18,665 nucleotides of DNA from CAG-826 sp964546565 (GCA_964546565.1 CAZJKC010000034.1:1-18665); one strand, 5' to 3'; shown: positions 8,738-17,154, numbered from the stretch's first letter. Translations and numbers: made by a program. Notes: generated from the letters alone by a model not told the origin.

Positions 8738-8742
8738 CCTCC
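8738..8742 (-). promoter_or_regulatory. Ribosome binding site that decides the ftsK start
   Basis: GGAGG sits 8 nt before the ATG at 8729. Two upstream in-frame ATGs (8744 and 8735) either contain the site or lie 2 nt after it, so they are unlikely starts. Confidence 0.75.
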
Positions 8743-8763
8743 ATTAGTATTATAGTAATATTT

Positions 8764-8772
8764 ATTATATCA
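8764..8772 (-). promoter_or_regulatory. Extended -10 promoter for the ftsK unit
   Basis: TGATATAAT is a perfect TGnTATAAT extended -10 element. It would start RNA near 8757, about 28 nt before the ftsK ATG. No good -35 box is seen at 16-18 nt, as is common for extended -10 promoters. A second TATAAT at 8749-8754 would place the start of RNA inside the ribosome binding site, so it is less likely. Confidence 0.5.
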
Positions 8773-8857
8773 TAAACAAGTAAAGAAAATATTTAATAAA
8801 TAAAATATCATACATCCATTTTGGCGATTTCTATATTCCTCTCATTTCCTCTAACGA

Positions 8858-8893
8858 ATAAAAAAAGCACTTCATTAATTTTCAGTGCTTTTT
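8858..8893 (-). terminator. Rho-independent terminator after rnjB
   Basis: A perfect 10-bp stem, AAAAAGCACT against AGTGCTTTTT (8862-8871 with 8884-8893), encloses a 12-nt loop and runs into a run of seven T on the minus strand. It begins 15 nt after the rnjB stop and separates that gene from ftsK. Confidence 0.88.
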
Positions 8894-8907
8894 AAGAACT
8901 TATTATT

Positions 8908-10590
8908 TTATGGTTTATCAACTTCCACTACTAAAGGAAGAATCATCGGTGATTTTGCCGTTGCTTTTCGTACCATTTTTAAGGCTTTATCATGGACTAA
9001 TTCTTTCGCTTCATTTAAATCTGTTCCATTGTTTAAAGCATTAGTGATACCTTCGACAAACATATTTGCTAAATCATGTAAAAGTGCTTCTGAATCTTTC
9101 ACCAACACAAATCCACGCATTTGCACATCGGGACCAGCAATAACTTTTTTAAATTCATAAGAAATAGTCAAGGCCATACAAATAACGCCATCATCCGCTA
9201 ATTTTTGACGATCCGTTAAAACGACATCACCAACGTCACCAACACCGCTTCCATCAACTAATAAGTCTCCAACATTTACCGTTTCACTAATAGGTAATAC
9301 TTTCTTATTTTCAAACGATAAAACCATTCCATTATCTAAGACAAAAGTATTTAAATGTGAATATCCTAAGTTAGCGGCCACAGCGACTTTCGCATTTGCT
9401 AAAATATGACGGAACTCCCCGGTTACCGGCATATAATATTTTGGTTTTAAAAGAGAAAGCATTGTTTTTAAATCTTCTTCTTGTGCATGCATCGATGAAA
9501 TCTGTTTTTTGGTTATATTCACAACTTTAGCACCCGTGCGATATAATTCGTCAATTGCCGATACGGCATAAACTTCCGTTCCAATTTGGGGAGGTGCTGC
9601 GACAATAAAGGTATCTTTAGAACCAATTATAAGCTTTCGATCTTCTCCTTCTCCGGTAGCGAGTAATTCGATTTGATTATATAAAGTATTGCGATCACCC
9701 AATATAATAATAACAATGTCTTTTTCACGTATTCTTAGCAAATCTTCCATTGTGGCCATATTATTTTTAGGAATAATCATTTCGCCAACAGAATTCATTG
9801 TCTCAATTATTTGATTACCATCTTTGCCATAGAAAATAATCTTTTTGTTATTATCAATTGACATTTTGACAATTTCGCTAAGGCCATAGATATTCGAACT
9901 GTATAAAGCAAAGAATAAACGGCTTTCGGCATCCTTGAAATCTTTGCTAATAAGGGGTGTTAAACGATGAGAGGGAGAAGTATATCCGGGGCGATCAGCA
10001 TAACGCGATTCGGACATCAAAAGCAAAACTTCTTTTTCGGATATACGGGCAATTTCATTCATGTCTAATTTATATTTTTGGTGATAATTGTATTCGACAA
10101 TAAACTCGCCAGTATAAACGATGCTCCCTTGTTCGGTATTTAAAGCAAAACCATATGAACCGGCAATTAAATGAGCGGTTTGAAAAAAGTGGAATGAATG
10201 ACTCCCAATTACAATATTTTGCGTATTTTTATTTATTTCCACAAATTGATAATTGTTTTCAATACCCACATTTTGTGAATGTAATTTAATGAAAGCAGCC
10301 GTAATTGGAGAAGCATAAATCGGAGCTTTTAAACCTAGATTTTTATATAAATATGGTATGGCGCCCATTTGATCTAAATGGCCATGACTCACAATTACAC
10401 CACGAATTTTATCGATTTTATCATTTAAATAAGTGAAATCAGGAATGATGAAATCGACACCAGGAGATGTACGATCGGGATATTTATGACCGGCTTCAAT
10501 AATATAAATATCTTCACCCACTTCAATCACAAACATATTTTTTCCACATTCGTCAAGGCCACCAAGAGCCAAGACTCTAATTTTTTCCAT
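8908..10590 (-). CDS. rnjB: RNase J family protein, RNase J2-like with degenerate metal site
   Basis: A 560-residue beta-lactamase/beta-CASP protein of the RNase J family, which trims mRNA 5'-to-3' and cuts internally. The fold is intact: HGH at 69-71, the beta-CASP segment (about 190-350), and the family's C-terminal pattern GVGDVGDVVLTDRQ (449-462) and SPMILPLVVEV (547-557). Metal ligands are altered: the family HxHxDH is HGHLDQ (69-74, last His to Gln), the PVHGEYR motif is PVTGEFR (388-394, His to Thr), and the HTGDF block is YTGEF (159-163). RNase J2 proteins are known to have weak or altered sites and to work bound to RNase J1. Position between dapA and ftsK is that of Bacillus rnjB (ymfA). 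RNase J1 is not in this window. Start follows AGGAGG, 8 nt spacing. Confidence 0.88.
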   Translation of the reverse strand: MEKIRVLALGGLDECGKNMFVIEVGEDIYIIEAGHKYPDRTSPGVDFIIPDFTYLNDKIDKIRGVIVSHGHLDQMGAIPYLYKNLGLKAPIYASPITAAFIKLHSQNVGIENNYQFVEINKNTQNIVIGSHSFHFFQTAHLIAGSYGFALNTEQGSIVYTGEFIVEYNYHQKYKLDMNEIARISEKEVLLLMSESRYADRPGYTSPSHRLTPLISKDFKDAESRLFFALYSSNIYGLSEIVKMSIDNNKKIIFYGKDGNQIIETMNSVGEMIIPKNNMATMEDLLRIREKDIVIIILGDRNTLYNQIELLATGEGEDRKLIIGSKDTFIVAAPPQIGTEVYAVSAIDELYRTGAKVVNITKKQISSMHAQEEDLKTMLSLLKPKYYMPVTGEFRHILANAKVAVAANLGYSHLNTFVLDNGMVLSFENKKVLPISETVNVGDLLVDGSGVGDVGDVVLTDRQKLADDGVICMALTISYEFKKVIAGPDVQMRGFVLVKDSEALLHDLANMFVEGITNALNNGTDLNEAKELVHDKALKMVRKATAKSPMILPLVVEVDKP

Positions 10591-10643
10591 AATTAATACC
10601 TCCTAAATAAATAAGTTATTTTGTATTTCTTAATGCCAATGAA

Positions 10644-10671
10644 ATTATATATTATTCTTTAATTTTTACAA
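10644..10671 (-). promoter_or_regulatory. Sigma-A-type promoter of rnjB
   Basis: TTGTAA (10666-10671) and TATAAT (10644-10649) are separated by 16 nt. The predicted RNA start lies about 45-50 nt before the rnjB ATG. Confidence 0.6.
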
Positions 10672-10701
10672 GATATATTTGTATTTTTTTATAGACAAAA
10701 T

Positions 10702-10715
10702 ATGACATATGTCAT
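10702..10715. repeat. 14-bp perfect palindrome upstream of rnjB promoter
   Basis: ATGACATATGTCAT is self-complementary over 14 bp. It lies about 30 bp upstream of the rnjB -35 box and about 40 bp beyond the end of the DUF1667 gene. It could be a binding site for a dimeric regulator. It is not followed by a T-run, so it is a poor terminator. Confidence 0.4.
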
Positions 10716-10755
10716 TACGTTCTCTTTTTATTATGCATCGCTAAAAAAGCTATAT

Positions 10756-11103
10756 TTATTTTAAAACCTCTCTTGTCGCAATAACATCGATTGATAAGCC
10801 TAAAACATTATGAATAATCACATCGTGCATTTTAATGGGGGCTTTAACTATTACTTTTTGTAGTATCGCCATAACTTCCATAATACGATCTTTCGGGACT
10901 TCTTGACTTGTAATAACTGGTAATCTTCTTAAGCCACTTTGTGATTCAAGCGCAACCGTGGAAGTGATCATACGCTTCGGACAAGTCAACTCTTGAAGAG
11001 CATATGTTTCTCCCCGTTTACAAAAATTACCGGTAATCTCTTGTTTATCAGTAACGCTAAGTCGACATCCGCGTGGGCAGACAATACAAATCATTTCTTT
11101 CAT
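10756..11103 (-). CDS. DUF1667 Cys-rich protein of the GlpA-like cassette
   Basis: A 115-residue protein with the DUF1667 pattern: CIVCPRGC near the N terminus (C6, C9, C13), then GNFCKRG (C28) and ELTCPKRMITSTV (C41). The spaced cysteines probably hold a metal or iron-sulfur centre. DUF1667 proteins are regularly encoded after a GlpA-like dehydrogenase and an NAD/FAD oxidoreductase, exactly as here, and are presumed to be the small third part of that system. The start overlaps the stop of the oxidoreductase by 4 nt (ATGA) with an AGGTGATG ribosome binding site upstream. Its biochemical role is not established. Confidence 0.85.
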   Translation of the reverse strand: MKEMICIVCPRGCRLSVTDKQEITGNFCKRGETYALQELTCPKRMITSTVALESQSGLRRLPVITSQEVPKDRIMEVMAILQKVIVKAPIKMHDVIIHNVLGLSIDVIATREVLK

Positions 11104-12359
11104 AAATCATCACCTACTTCAATCGTTAAAAGACTAGTTTTATCTGGTATTAAAGAGGAGTTTAAAGATAGTTGTACCATTTCTGAAGGAAGTAAAAATG
11201 ATTTCTTTATCTTTTTAATCACTACATTATCCGCTTTGATAATGATATAAACGTTTTCTAAAGGCTTTTTAACGCGTAATTTGAAATCGATTATATCGCT
11301 ATTAATAGGATATCTAATAAAATGAGGGACAATATATTGCACATTCATTTTACTCTCAACCTGTATCAATGATTCCGTTTTTTTATCGCGACTTAAGATA
11401 TAATTAGCGGCCCCTTTACCTGCTAAATAAGATTCTTCCGTTACATAATCAACTAAATCATGAACATGTAAAACATTGCCGCAAGCAAAAATACCCGGAA
11501 TAGTCGTTTCCATATTATCTTTAACTAAGACACTTTTGGTAACAGATGATATTTCCGCACCGGCATTTTTTAATAAATCACTTGATGGAATAAGGCCAAC
11601 AGAAAGTAAAACAGTATCACACGCAAATGTCTTTTCGGTATTTTCAATATATTGTTGATTTTCATCCACTTGAATAATAGTGACTTTTTCAACTTCTTTA
11701 TGACCTTCAATGTCTTTAATCGTATGTGATAAATATAAAGGAATATTAAAATCATGTAAGCATTGAACAATATTACGATTGAGGCCATTGGAATAAGGCA
11801 TTATTTCAGCAACTCCTAATACTTGAGCGCCTTCTAAATACATCCGACGAGCCATAATTAAGCCAATATCGCCGGACCCTAAAATAAAGACTTTTTTACC
11901 AACTAAATAACCATCAATATTTAAATACTTCTGTACTGTTCCCGCAGTATAAATACCATTTAATCGCTTTCCTGGCAACTTTATAGCGCCGGCATTTCTT
12001 TCATAACAACCGATGGCAAAGATAATAGCCTTCGCCGCAATTTGTACTAATCCATCATCGGTATTACAATATGTCACAACGCGATTTTTATCGATTGCTA
12101 AAACCGTTGTTTGTAATTTATAGGCGATATGACGTTTGTCAACTTCCTTAATAAAACGATGAGCATATTCAGGACCGCTTAATTGTTCATGGAAAACTTG
12201 TAAGCCAAAGCCATTATGAATGCATTGATTTAAAATACCACCTAAATAATTGTCTCTTTCTAATATAAGAATATCATGAACACCATTATCATATGCTGAT
12301 ATAGCGGCCGCTAAAGCAGCAGAACCGCCTCCGATTATTACTAAATCTTTCTTAATCAT
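11100..12359 (-). CDS. NAD(P)/FAD-dependent oxidoreductase (GlpA-associated)
   Basis: A 419-residue pyridine-nucleotide-disulfide-type flavoprotein. The FAD fold starts VIIGGGSAALAAA (8-19; the third Gly of GxGxxG is Ala), a conserved block AIGCYERN (115-122) leads to LPGKRLNGIYTAGT (128-141), a second nucleotide-binding motif GSGDIG (161-166) should bind NAD(H), and PGIFACGN (288-295) is the late FAD-contact motif. It lacks a CxxC redox pair of the thioredoxin-reductase kind. It overlaps the GlpA-like gene by 8 nt and DUF1667 by 4 nt. Probable role: passing electrons from the GlpA-like dehydrogenase to NAD+ or another carrier. Its AAAGGAGAA ribosome binding site lies in the end of the upstream gene. 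Family call firm, partner role inferred from context. Confidence 0.87.
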   Translation of the reverse strand: MIKKDLVIIGGGSAALAAAISAYDNGVHDILILERDNYLGGILNQCIHNGFGLQVFHEQLSGPEYAHRFIKEVDKRHIAYKLQTTVLAIDKNRVVTYCNTDDGLVQIAAKAIIFAIGCYERNAGAIKLPGKRLNGIYTAGTVQKYLNIDGYLVGKKVFILGSGDIGLIMARRMYLEGAQVLGVAEIMPYSNGLNRNIVQCLHDFNIPLYLSHTIKDIEGHKEVEKVTIIQVDENQQYIENTEKTFACDTVLLSVGLIPSSDLLKNAGAEISSVTKSVLVKDNMETTIPGIFACGNVLHVHDLVDYVTEESYLAGKGAANYILSRDKKTESLIQVESKMNVQYIVPHFIRYPINSDIIDFKLRVKKPLENVYIIIKADNVVIKKIKKSFLLPSEMVQLSLNSSLIPDKTSLLTIEVGDDL

Positions 12360-13788
12360 GATTATTCTCCTTTAAATCATATTTTAAAATAGTAGTATTA
12401 TCACCATCGTAAGTCACATTTTGAATCGAACATTGTAATTCCCGTGCCATAATTTTTAAAAGTAAAGACTGACACATTCCTCCTTGACATTTTCCAAAGC
12501 CGGTTCGCACTCTTTTTTTAACAGCTTTAACGCTCATAGGCTTCAAAGAACGATGAAATAAATCAATTATTTCTTGTTCACTTACCTGTTCGCAGCGACA
12601 AATAATATTGCCATATCGAGGATTATTTTTTATTACTTCTATTCTTTCTTCTATTGGCATGTTTTTCATAGATATATAGGGCTTAATTCGGTCATTATAG
12701 TTTTCTTTATTCTCAAAAATAAAGTATTTCTGCAATAATTCAATTACATATTTAGCAATTGCTGGGGCACTAGCCAATCCCGGCGATTCAATACCCGCTA
12801 ATTCGATAAATCCGGGATTGATTTCACTATCACGGATAATAAAATCATGTTTAGATGCCGTAGGTCGAATACCCGCAAAAACACGTATTGTTTCATTCAA
12901 TGGTAAATTAGGCATCATTCTTAACGCTTGGTTTTTAACTTGCTCTAATGTATATAAATCACAAGCATTATCATCGATAGAGCATGGTTCACTTGAAGGA
13001 CCGACTAAATAATTATACGAAGTGGTCGGAGATATTAATACTCCTTTACCTTTTTCACTTGGCAAAGTGAATAAAACATGATGTAAAAAATCATTGTTAA
13101 AATGATTTAAAACAAAGTATTCTCCTTTACGGGGAGTCATTTCATATGAAGGCGTTTCAAGCATTGATGTTATTTTATGAGCATAGCATCCCGAAGCATT
13201 GATAATAACTTTGGTTTCATATACTCCTTTGTTAGTGATAACTTGATAAAAATTATCTTCTTTTTTTATATCTATGACTTCTTCATTTAAATGTAAATGC
13301 ACATCATGATCTAAGGCGTGTTCCATTAAATGAGCCGTCAATAAAAAAGGATTAATTATTCCTGCTGTATTTGCTTCTAATGCTCCATACACTTCTGAAG
13401 AGATAAAGGGTTCTTCTTTTAACACTTCTTCTTTAGAAAGTAAACGCGTATATACGCCATTATCTTGCCCTCTTTTTTGTAATTTTTTCAATTCTTCATA
13501 TTCATCTTGCGTAAACGCTAAAGTCCAGGAACCGATGCGTGCAAAAGGAACATCTAATTTCTCACATATTTCATCATATAGTTTATTACCTTCAACATTG
13601 TATTTTGCTTTCAAACTATGCGGTATAGGGTCATATCCTGAATGAATAATTGCACTATTGGCCATTGTCGCCCCACTAGCGACATCGCCACCTTTTTCAA
13701 TAACTAAAACATCTAATTTATATCGACAAAGTTCATGGGCAATAAAACTGCCAATGACCCCAGCTCCGATAATAACAACATCTTTCAT
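12352..13788 (-). CDS. GlpA-like FAD dehydrogenase with C-terminal [2Fe-2S] domain
   Basis: A 478-residue DAO-family flavoprotein, the large subunit type of anaerobic glycerol-3-phosphate dehydrogenase. VVIIGAGVIG (4-13) is the FAD Rossmann motif; VASGATMANSAIIHSGYDP (37-54) is the typical early block; AGIRPTASKHDFII (305-318) and AGIESPGLASAPAIA (331-345) are the late FAD-contact blocks. The C terminus is a BFD-like [2Fe-2S] domain with four cysteines, CRC at 397-399 and KCQGGMC (C434, C439). The next two genes encode the partners commonly found with it. No GlpK, GlpF or GlpT is in the window, so the substrate could be another alpha-hydroxy compound. Start follows AAGGAG. No membrane anchor is seen. 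Confidence 0.85.
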   Translation of the reverse strand: MKDVVIIGAGVIGSFIAHELCRYKLDVLVIEKGGDVASGATMANSAIIHSGYDPIPHSLKAKYNVEGNKLYDEICEKLDVPFARIGSWTLAFTQDEYEELKKLQKRGQDNGVYTRLLSKEEVLKEEPFISSEVYGALEANTAGIINPFLLTAHLMEHALDHDVHLHLNEEVIDIKKEDNFYQVITNKGVYETKVIINASGCYAHKITSMLETPSYEMTPRKGEYFVLNHFNNDFLHHVLFTLPSEKGKGVLISPTTSYNYLVGPSSEPCSIDDNACDLYTLEQVKNQALRMMPNLPLNETIRVFAGIRPTASKHDFIIRDSEINPGFIELAGIESPGLASAPAIAKYVIELLQKYFIFENKENYNDRIKPYISMKNMPIEERIEVIKNNPRYGNIICRCEQVSEQEIIDLFHRSLKPMSVKAVKKRVRTGFGKCQGGMCQSLLLKIMARELQCSIQNVTYDGDNTTILKYDLKENNHD

Positions 13789-13810
13789 AATTAACTCCTT
13801 ATCTAGTAGT

Positions 13811-13819
13811 ATTTTACCA
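13811..13819 (-). promoter_or_regulatory. Possible extended -10 promoter of the GlpA-like cassette
   Basis: TGGTAAAAT fits TGnTATAAT with one mismatch and would start RNA about 17 nt before the GlpA-like ATG. No -35 box is evident. Read-through from dapA, which ends 55 nt before this gene without a terminator, is an alternative. Confidence 0.3.
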
Positions 13820-13843
13820 TGAATTAATTACTAAAAAAAGAAA

Positions 13844-14689
13844 CTATAAAAGAAGATTTATTTGATTATCATACTCTGAAGATAAAGCTACTAAAGGGAG
13901 ACGCAAATTCATTGATGGAAAGCCTTTTTTTGATAACAAATACTTTATAGGAATAGGGTTAGTCTCTAGTGATAATATAGCGCTTACTAATTGCAAATAA
14001 TCATCTAATAATATGTGGTGATAGCCTTCTAAGTAATTTTCTTTTAAGGTTAACATTTCTTTTCCATAAATAATACTCATAACCGATATTATCCCGTCTG
14101 CTCCACTTTGCAATGCTTTAAAATAATCAATATCATTTCCACAATAACAAATAAAGTGAGGAAAATTCTTTTTCAGAAGTTTTATTAATCCTATATCATT
14201 ACTAGCCTCTTTTATCCCGACAATATTGGGACATCGTTTAATTAATTTTCTAATAGTCATAAAAGATATACTAGACCCGGTTCTTTTCGGTACATTATAA
14301 ATAATAATTGGTGTTTTAGTATTGTTAGCAATTTCTTTAAAAAATAAATATATCCCGCGCTCAGGAGGTAAAACATATGATGGTAAAGAAAGTAAGTATC
14401 CGTCCGGTTTTAATTGATCAATTTCTTTGATTTCATTTAGAATACTCGCTAATGAATTATCTAATATAGCATAAATCACCTTTAATTTCGTATAACCTTT
14501 GACAAATTGATAAAGCTCTTTTTTTTCATCTTTTGATAAGGAATGGCCTTCCCCTGTAGATCCCGCGACTACAAGAGAAGAATGCCCTGTCATTTCAATT
14601 TGTTTAATTAATAATTTCACACATTCATAATCAATTTTCCCATCATCATTAAACGGCGTTACCATCGCCGAAATTAAGAATCCAAACAT
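13844..14689 (-). CDS. dapA: 4-hydroxy-tetrahydrodipicolinate synthase family protein
   Basis: A 281-residue class I aldolase-fold protein expected to condense pyruvate with aspartate semialdehyde, the first step committed to diaminopimelate and lysine. Motifs: GSTGEG (43-48), Y105 in the SLPSY block (equivalent to the relay Tyr107 of E. coli), YNVPKRTG (131-138), the Schiff-base lysine K160 in GIKEAS, and ETNPIPIKYLL (242-252), which is typical of true DapA. The GTTGES form is changed to GSTGEG, a mild variation. A related lyase such as NanA is less likely given YNVPxRTG and ETNPxPxK. Synteny (pnp ... dapA - rnjB - ftsK) also supports DapA. No other lysine genes are nearby. Weak ribosome binding site (GGGGAT). 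Confidence 0.88.
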   Translation of the reverse strand: MFGFLISAMVTPFNDDGKIDYECVKLLIKQIEMTGHSSLVVAGSTGEGHSLSKDEKKELYQFVKGYTKLKVIYAILDNSLASILNEIKEIDQLKPDGYLLSLPSYVLPPERGIYLFFKEIANNTKTPIIIYNVPKRTGSSISFMTIRKLIKRCPNIVGIKEASNDIGLIKLLKKNFPHFICYCGNDIDYFKALQSGADGIISVMSIIYGKEMLTLKENYLEGYHHILLDDYLQLVSAILSLETNPIPIKYLLSKKGFPSMNLRLPLVALSSEYDNQINLLL

Positions 14690-14892
14690 TACATCACATC
14701 CCCATATTAAAATATGATAAAAGCCTAGATTTTGTGCAAAATAAATATATTCATGATGTGTAAATACTTATTAATACAATATTAAAATAATATTATCATC
14801 TGTAGTTACTTTGCCATCTTTATTCGAAAAAAAGGGCAACTGCATATTAAAATAATTACACTCTTACAAGTTTTAGCTAATTATAAAGTTAT

Positions 14893-14926
14893 AAAAAAAC
14901 CACCGAAATACTAATTATCGATGGTT
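14893..14926 (-). terminator. Rho-independent terminator after pnp
   Basis: On the minus strand AACCATCGA pairs with TCGGTGGTT (14918-14926 with 14898-14906): nine pairs, one of them G-U, followed by seven T. The G-U pair forms only in minus-strand RNA (it would be A-C the other way), which fits termination of pnp. It starts 20 nt past the pnp stop. Confidence 0.85.
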
Positions 14927-14945
14927 CATTTTTTGAAATATTTAA

Positions 14946-17090
14946 TTATTTATCAGTTGGTTTAGTGGTTTCTGGTCGTGGTTCAAATTCACGATGAGAT
15001 AAACTTATACGACCTTTTTCGTCAATTTCCGTGACAATAACTTTTAATTTCTGACCAACTTTAACAACATCTTTTGGATGTTCGACACGTTTCCACGCTA
15101 ATTTTGAAACATGGACCATGCCATCAACATTGCTGAATAAATTAACAAAGCATCCATATGATTCAATACGAACTACTGTACCTTCATATACTTCGCCAAC
15201 TTTTGCTTCTTTGACGATATCTTCAATCATCTTAACAGCCTTATTAATCATATCACGATTCATATGATAAATAACAACTCGGCCATCTTGTTCAATGTCA
15301 ATTTTTACATTATCACATTGCGCAATGATTTCATTGATTACTTTACCGCCAGTTCCAATAACATCACGAATCTTATCCACATCAATTTGCATTTGATGAA
15401 GTTTTGGTGCATATTTACCAACATCTGGACGGGGTGCTTCAATAGCGGAAGCCATAACTTTTAAGATTTCTAAACGTGCTTTATGAGCTTGAGCAAGGGC
15501 TTCACGTAAGACTTCTTTAGTGACACCTTTAATCTTAATATCCATTTGTAAAGCAGTAATACCATCACTAGTTCCCGCAACTTTAAAGTCCATATCACCA
15601 TAATGGTCTTCCATACCTTGAATATCCGTTAAAATGGTATATGGATGATTACCATCTAATGGGCCACTAGAAATTAATCCCATAGCAATACCTGCGACAG
15701 GAGCTTTGATTGGGACACCGGCTGCCATTAAAGCCATACATGAGGCACAAATAGAAGCTTGTGAAGAGGAGCCATTAGATTCGACAACTTCCGCCACACA
15801 TCTAATGGTATACGGGAATTCTTCTTCTGAGGGAATAATATAAGATAAAGCTCTTTCACCTAAAGCCCCATGTCCGATTTCACGACGACCTGGAGACCCC
15901 ATTTTACCAACTTCACCGACAGAGAATGGCGGGAAGTTATAATGATGCATCCAACGTTTTGATTCTTCATCAGTTAAATTATCAATAATTTGTTCATCAG
16001 TTGTTGCACCTAATGTACAAATAGAAATAACTTGTGTTTGTCCTCTGGTAAACATCGCTGAACCATGAGTACGAGGGAGCAAATCAACTTGAGCATCTAA
16101 TGGACGAATTTCATCAACTTTACGACCATCAGGGCGAACCTTATCAATAGTAATCAAACGACGTACTTCTTCCGCCACAATGGTTTCAAGTACATCATGA
16201 ACTTGCATCATTGTTTTGGCTTTTTCTTTTTCATCTTTATATGATTGACTTTCATATTTTTCATTAACTTCAGCATTGATACTATCAATCGCTGCATAAC
16301 GTTCTAATTTATCAACAATAGATACCGCCTTAACAAGACGATCTTGGGCCATATCTCGAACATCTTTTTCAATTTCTTCAGAAACTGAATATAAATCGAC
16401 TGAACGTTTTTCTTTACCAATTTCTTTAATGATTTCTTCTTGGAATTCACATAATTTCTTGATAGCTTCATGACCAAACATAATAGCATCAAGCATGACT
16501 TCTTCACTAACTTGTGAAGCTCCAGCTTCAACCATGTTAATAGCGGTTTTCGTACCCGCAACTGCTAAATTGATGTCACTTTTTTCTTTTTCTTCTACGG
16601 TAGGATTGATAATAAATTGACCATCAACACGACCTACATAAACTCCGGCAATAGGTCCATCAAAAGGAATATCGCTTATTCCAAGTGCTAAAGAACTACC
16701 AAACATAGCCGTCATTTCTGGTGTGCTATCTAAATCAACAGACATCACCGTATTCACAATTTGGACTTCATTACGGAAGCCATCTGAAAACATTGGACGA
16801 ATAGGACGATCAATTAATCGTGCCGTTAAAGTGGCGTGTTCGCCAGGGCGTCCTTCCCTTCTTAAAAAACTACCCGGAATTTTACCGACCGCATATTGTT
16901 TTTCATTGTATAAAACAGTAAGCGGAAAGAAATCCGTATCTTTTGCCTGATCTGAACCACAGGCTGTGGATAAAACTACGGTATCATTCAAGCGCACTAA
17001 GACAGCACCATCTGCTTGTTTAGCAATCTCGCCTGATTCAACGATCAGTTTTTTCCCTTCAAAGTCTAACTCAAAAATTCTTTTAGACAT
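14946..17090 (-). CDS. pnp: Polyribonucleotide nucleotidyltransferase (PNPase)
   Basis: A 714-residue trimeric 3'-to-5' phosphorolytic exonuclease of RNA turnover. Order of domains: first RNase PH-like core (about 1-230, with LRREGRPGEHATLTARLIDR at 76-95), a linker helical domain (235-315), the second, catalytic RNase PH core (about 320-555), KH domain with the GxxG loop IGTGGK (578-583), and an S1 domain (632-700). Catalytic features: SNGSSSQAS (438-446) and DIQGMED (489-495), whose D489 and D495 match E. coli Asp486 and Asp492. Length is normal. Start follows AAAGGAAAAAG. Unlike most bacteria, it is not directly downstream of rpsO in the same transcript: a ZIP gene on the other strand intervenes. 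Confidence 0.98.
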   Translation of the reverse strand: MSKRIFELDFEGKKLIVESGEIAKQADGAVLVRLNDTVVLSTACGSDQAKDTDFFPLTVLYNEKQYAVGKIPGSFLRREGRPGEHATLTARLIDRPIRPMFSDGFRNEVQIVNTVMSVDLDSTPEMTAMFGSSLALGISDIPFDGPIAGVYVGRVDGQFIINPTVEEKEKSDINLAVAGTKTAINMVEAGASQVSEEVMLDAIMFGHEAIKKLCEFQEEIIKEIGKEKRSVDLYSVSEEIEKDVRDMAQDRLVKAVSIVDKLERYAAIDSINAEVNEKYESQSYKDEKEKAKTMMQVHDVLETIVAEEVRRLITIDKVRPDGRKVDEIRPLDAQVDLLPRTHGSAMFTRGQTQVISICTLGATTDEQIIDNLTDEESKRWMHHYNFPPFSVGEVGKMGSPGRREIGHGALGERALSYIIPSEEEFPYTIRCVAEVVESNGSSSQASICASCMALMAAGVPIKAPVAGIAMGLISSGPLDGNHPYTILTDIQGMEDHYGDMDFKVAGTSDGITALQMDIKIKGVTKEVLREALAQAHKARLEILKVMASAIEAPRPDVGKYAPKLHQMQIDVDKIRDVIGTGGKVINEIIAQCDNVKIDIEQDGRVVIYHMNRDMINKAVKMIEDIVKEAKVGEVYEGTVVRIESYGCFVNLFSNVDGMVHVSKLAWKRVEHPKDVVKVGQKLKVIVTEIDEKGRISLSHREFEPRPETTKPTDK

Positions 17091-17122
17091 ATCTTTTTCC
17101 TTTCTTTTATTTAAACGTTAAC

Positions 17123-17131
17123 ATTATAGCA
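17123..17131 (-). promoter_or_regulatory. Extended -10 promoter of pnp
   Basis: TGCTATAAT is a perfect TGnTATAAT element. RNA would start about 25 nt before the pnp ATG. No consensus -35 box is found at the usual distance. Confidence 0.5.
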
Positions 17132-17148
17132 CACTTTTACTTCACACA

Positions 17149-17154
17149 TATAAT
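17149..17154 (+). promoter_or_regulatory. Possible -10 box of the ZIP gene
   Basis: TATAAT on the plus strand lies 17 nt before the GGAGG of the ZIP gene. No convincing -35 box is seen. It lies 20 bp from the divergent pnp -10, so the two promoters would share one control region. Confidence 0.4.

Noticed and set aside
14690..14890. Lysine riboswitch or T-box in the dapA leader
   Set aside because: None of the conserved cores were seen; only a weak TTGCC/GGCAA stem and the short ORF noted above.
16304..16561. Minus-strand 85-codon frame inside pnp
   Set aside because: Shifted-frame shadow of an intact, conserved PNPase; Lys/Leu-rich translation with no motif.
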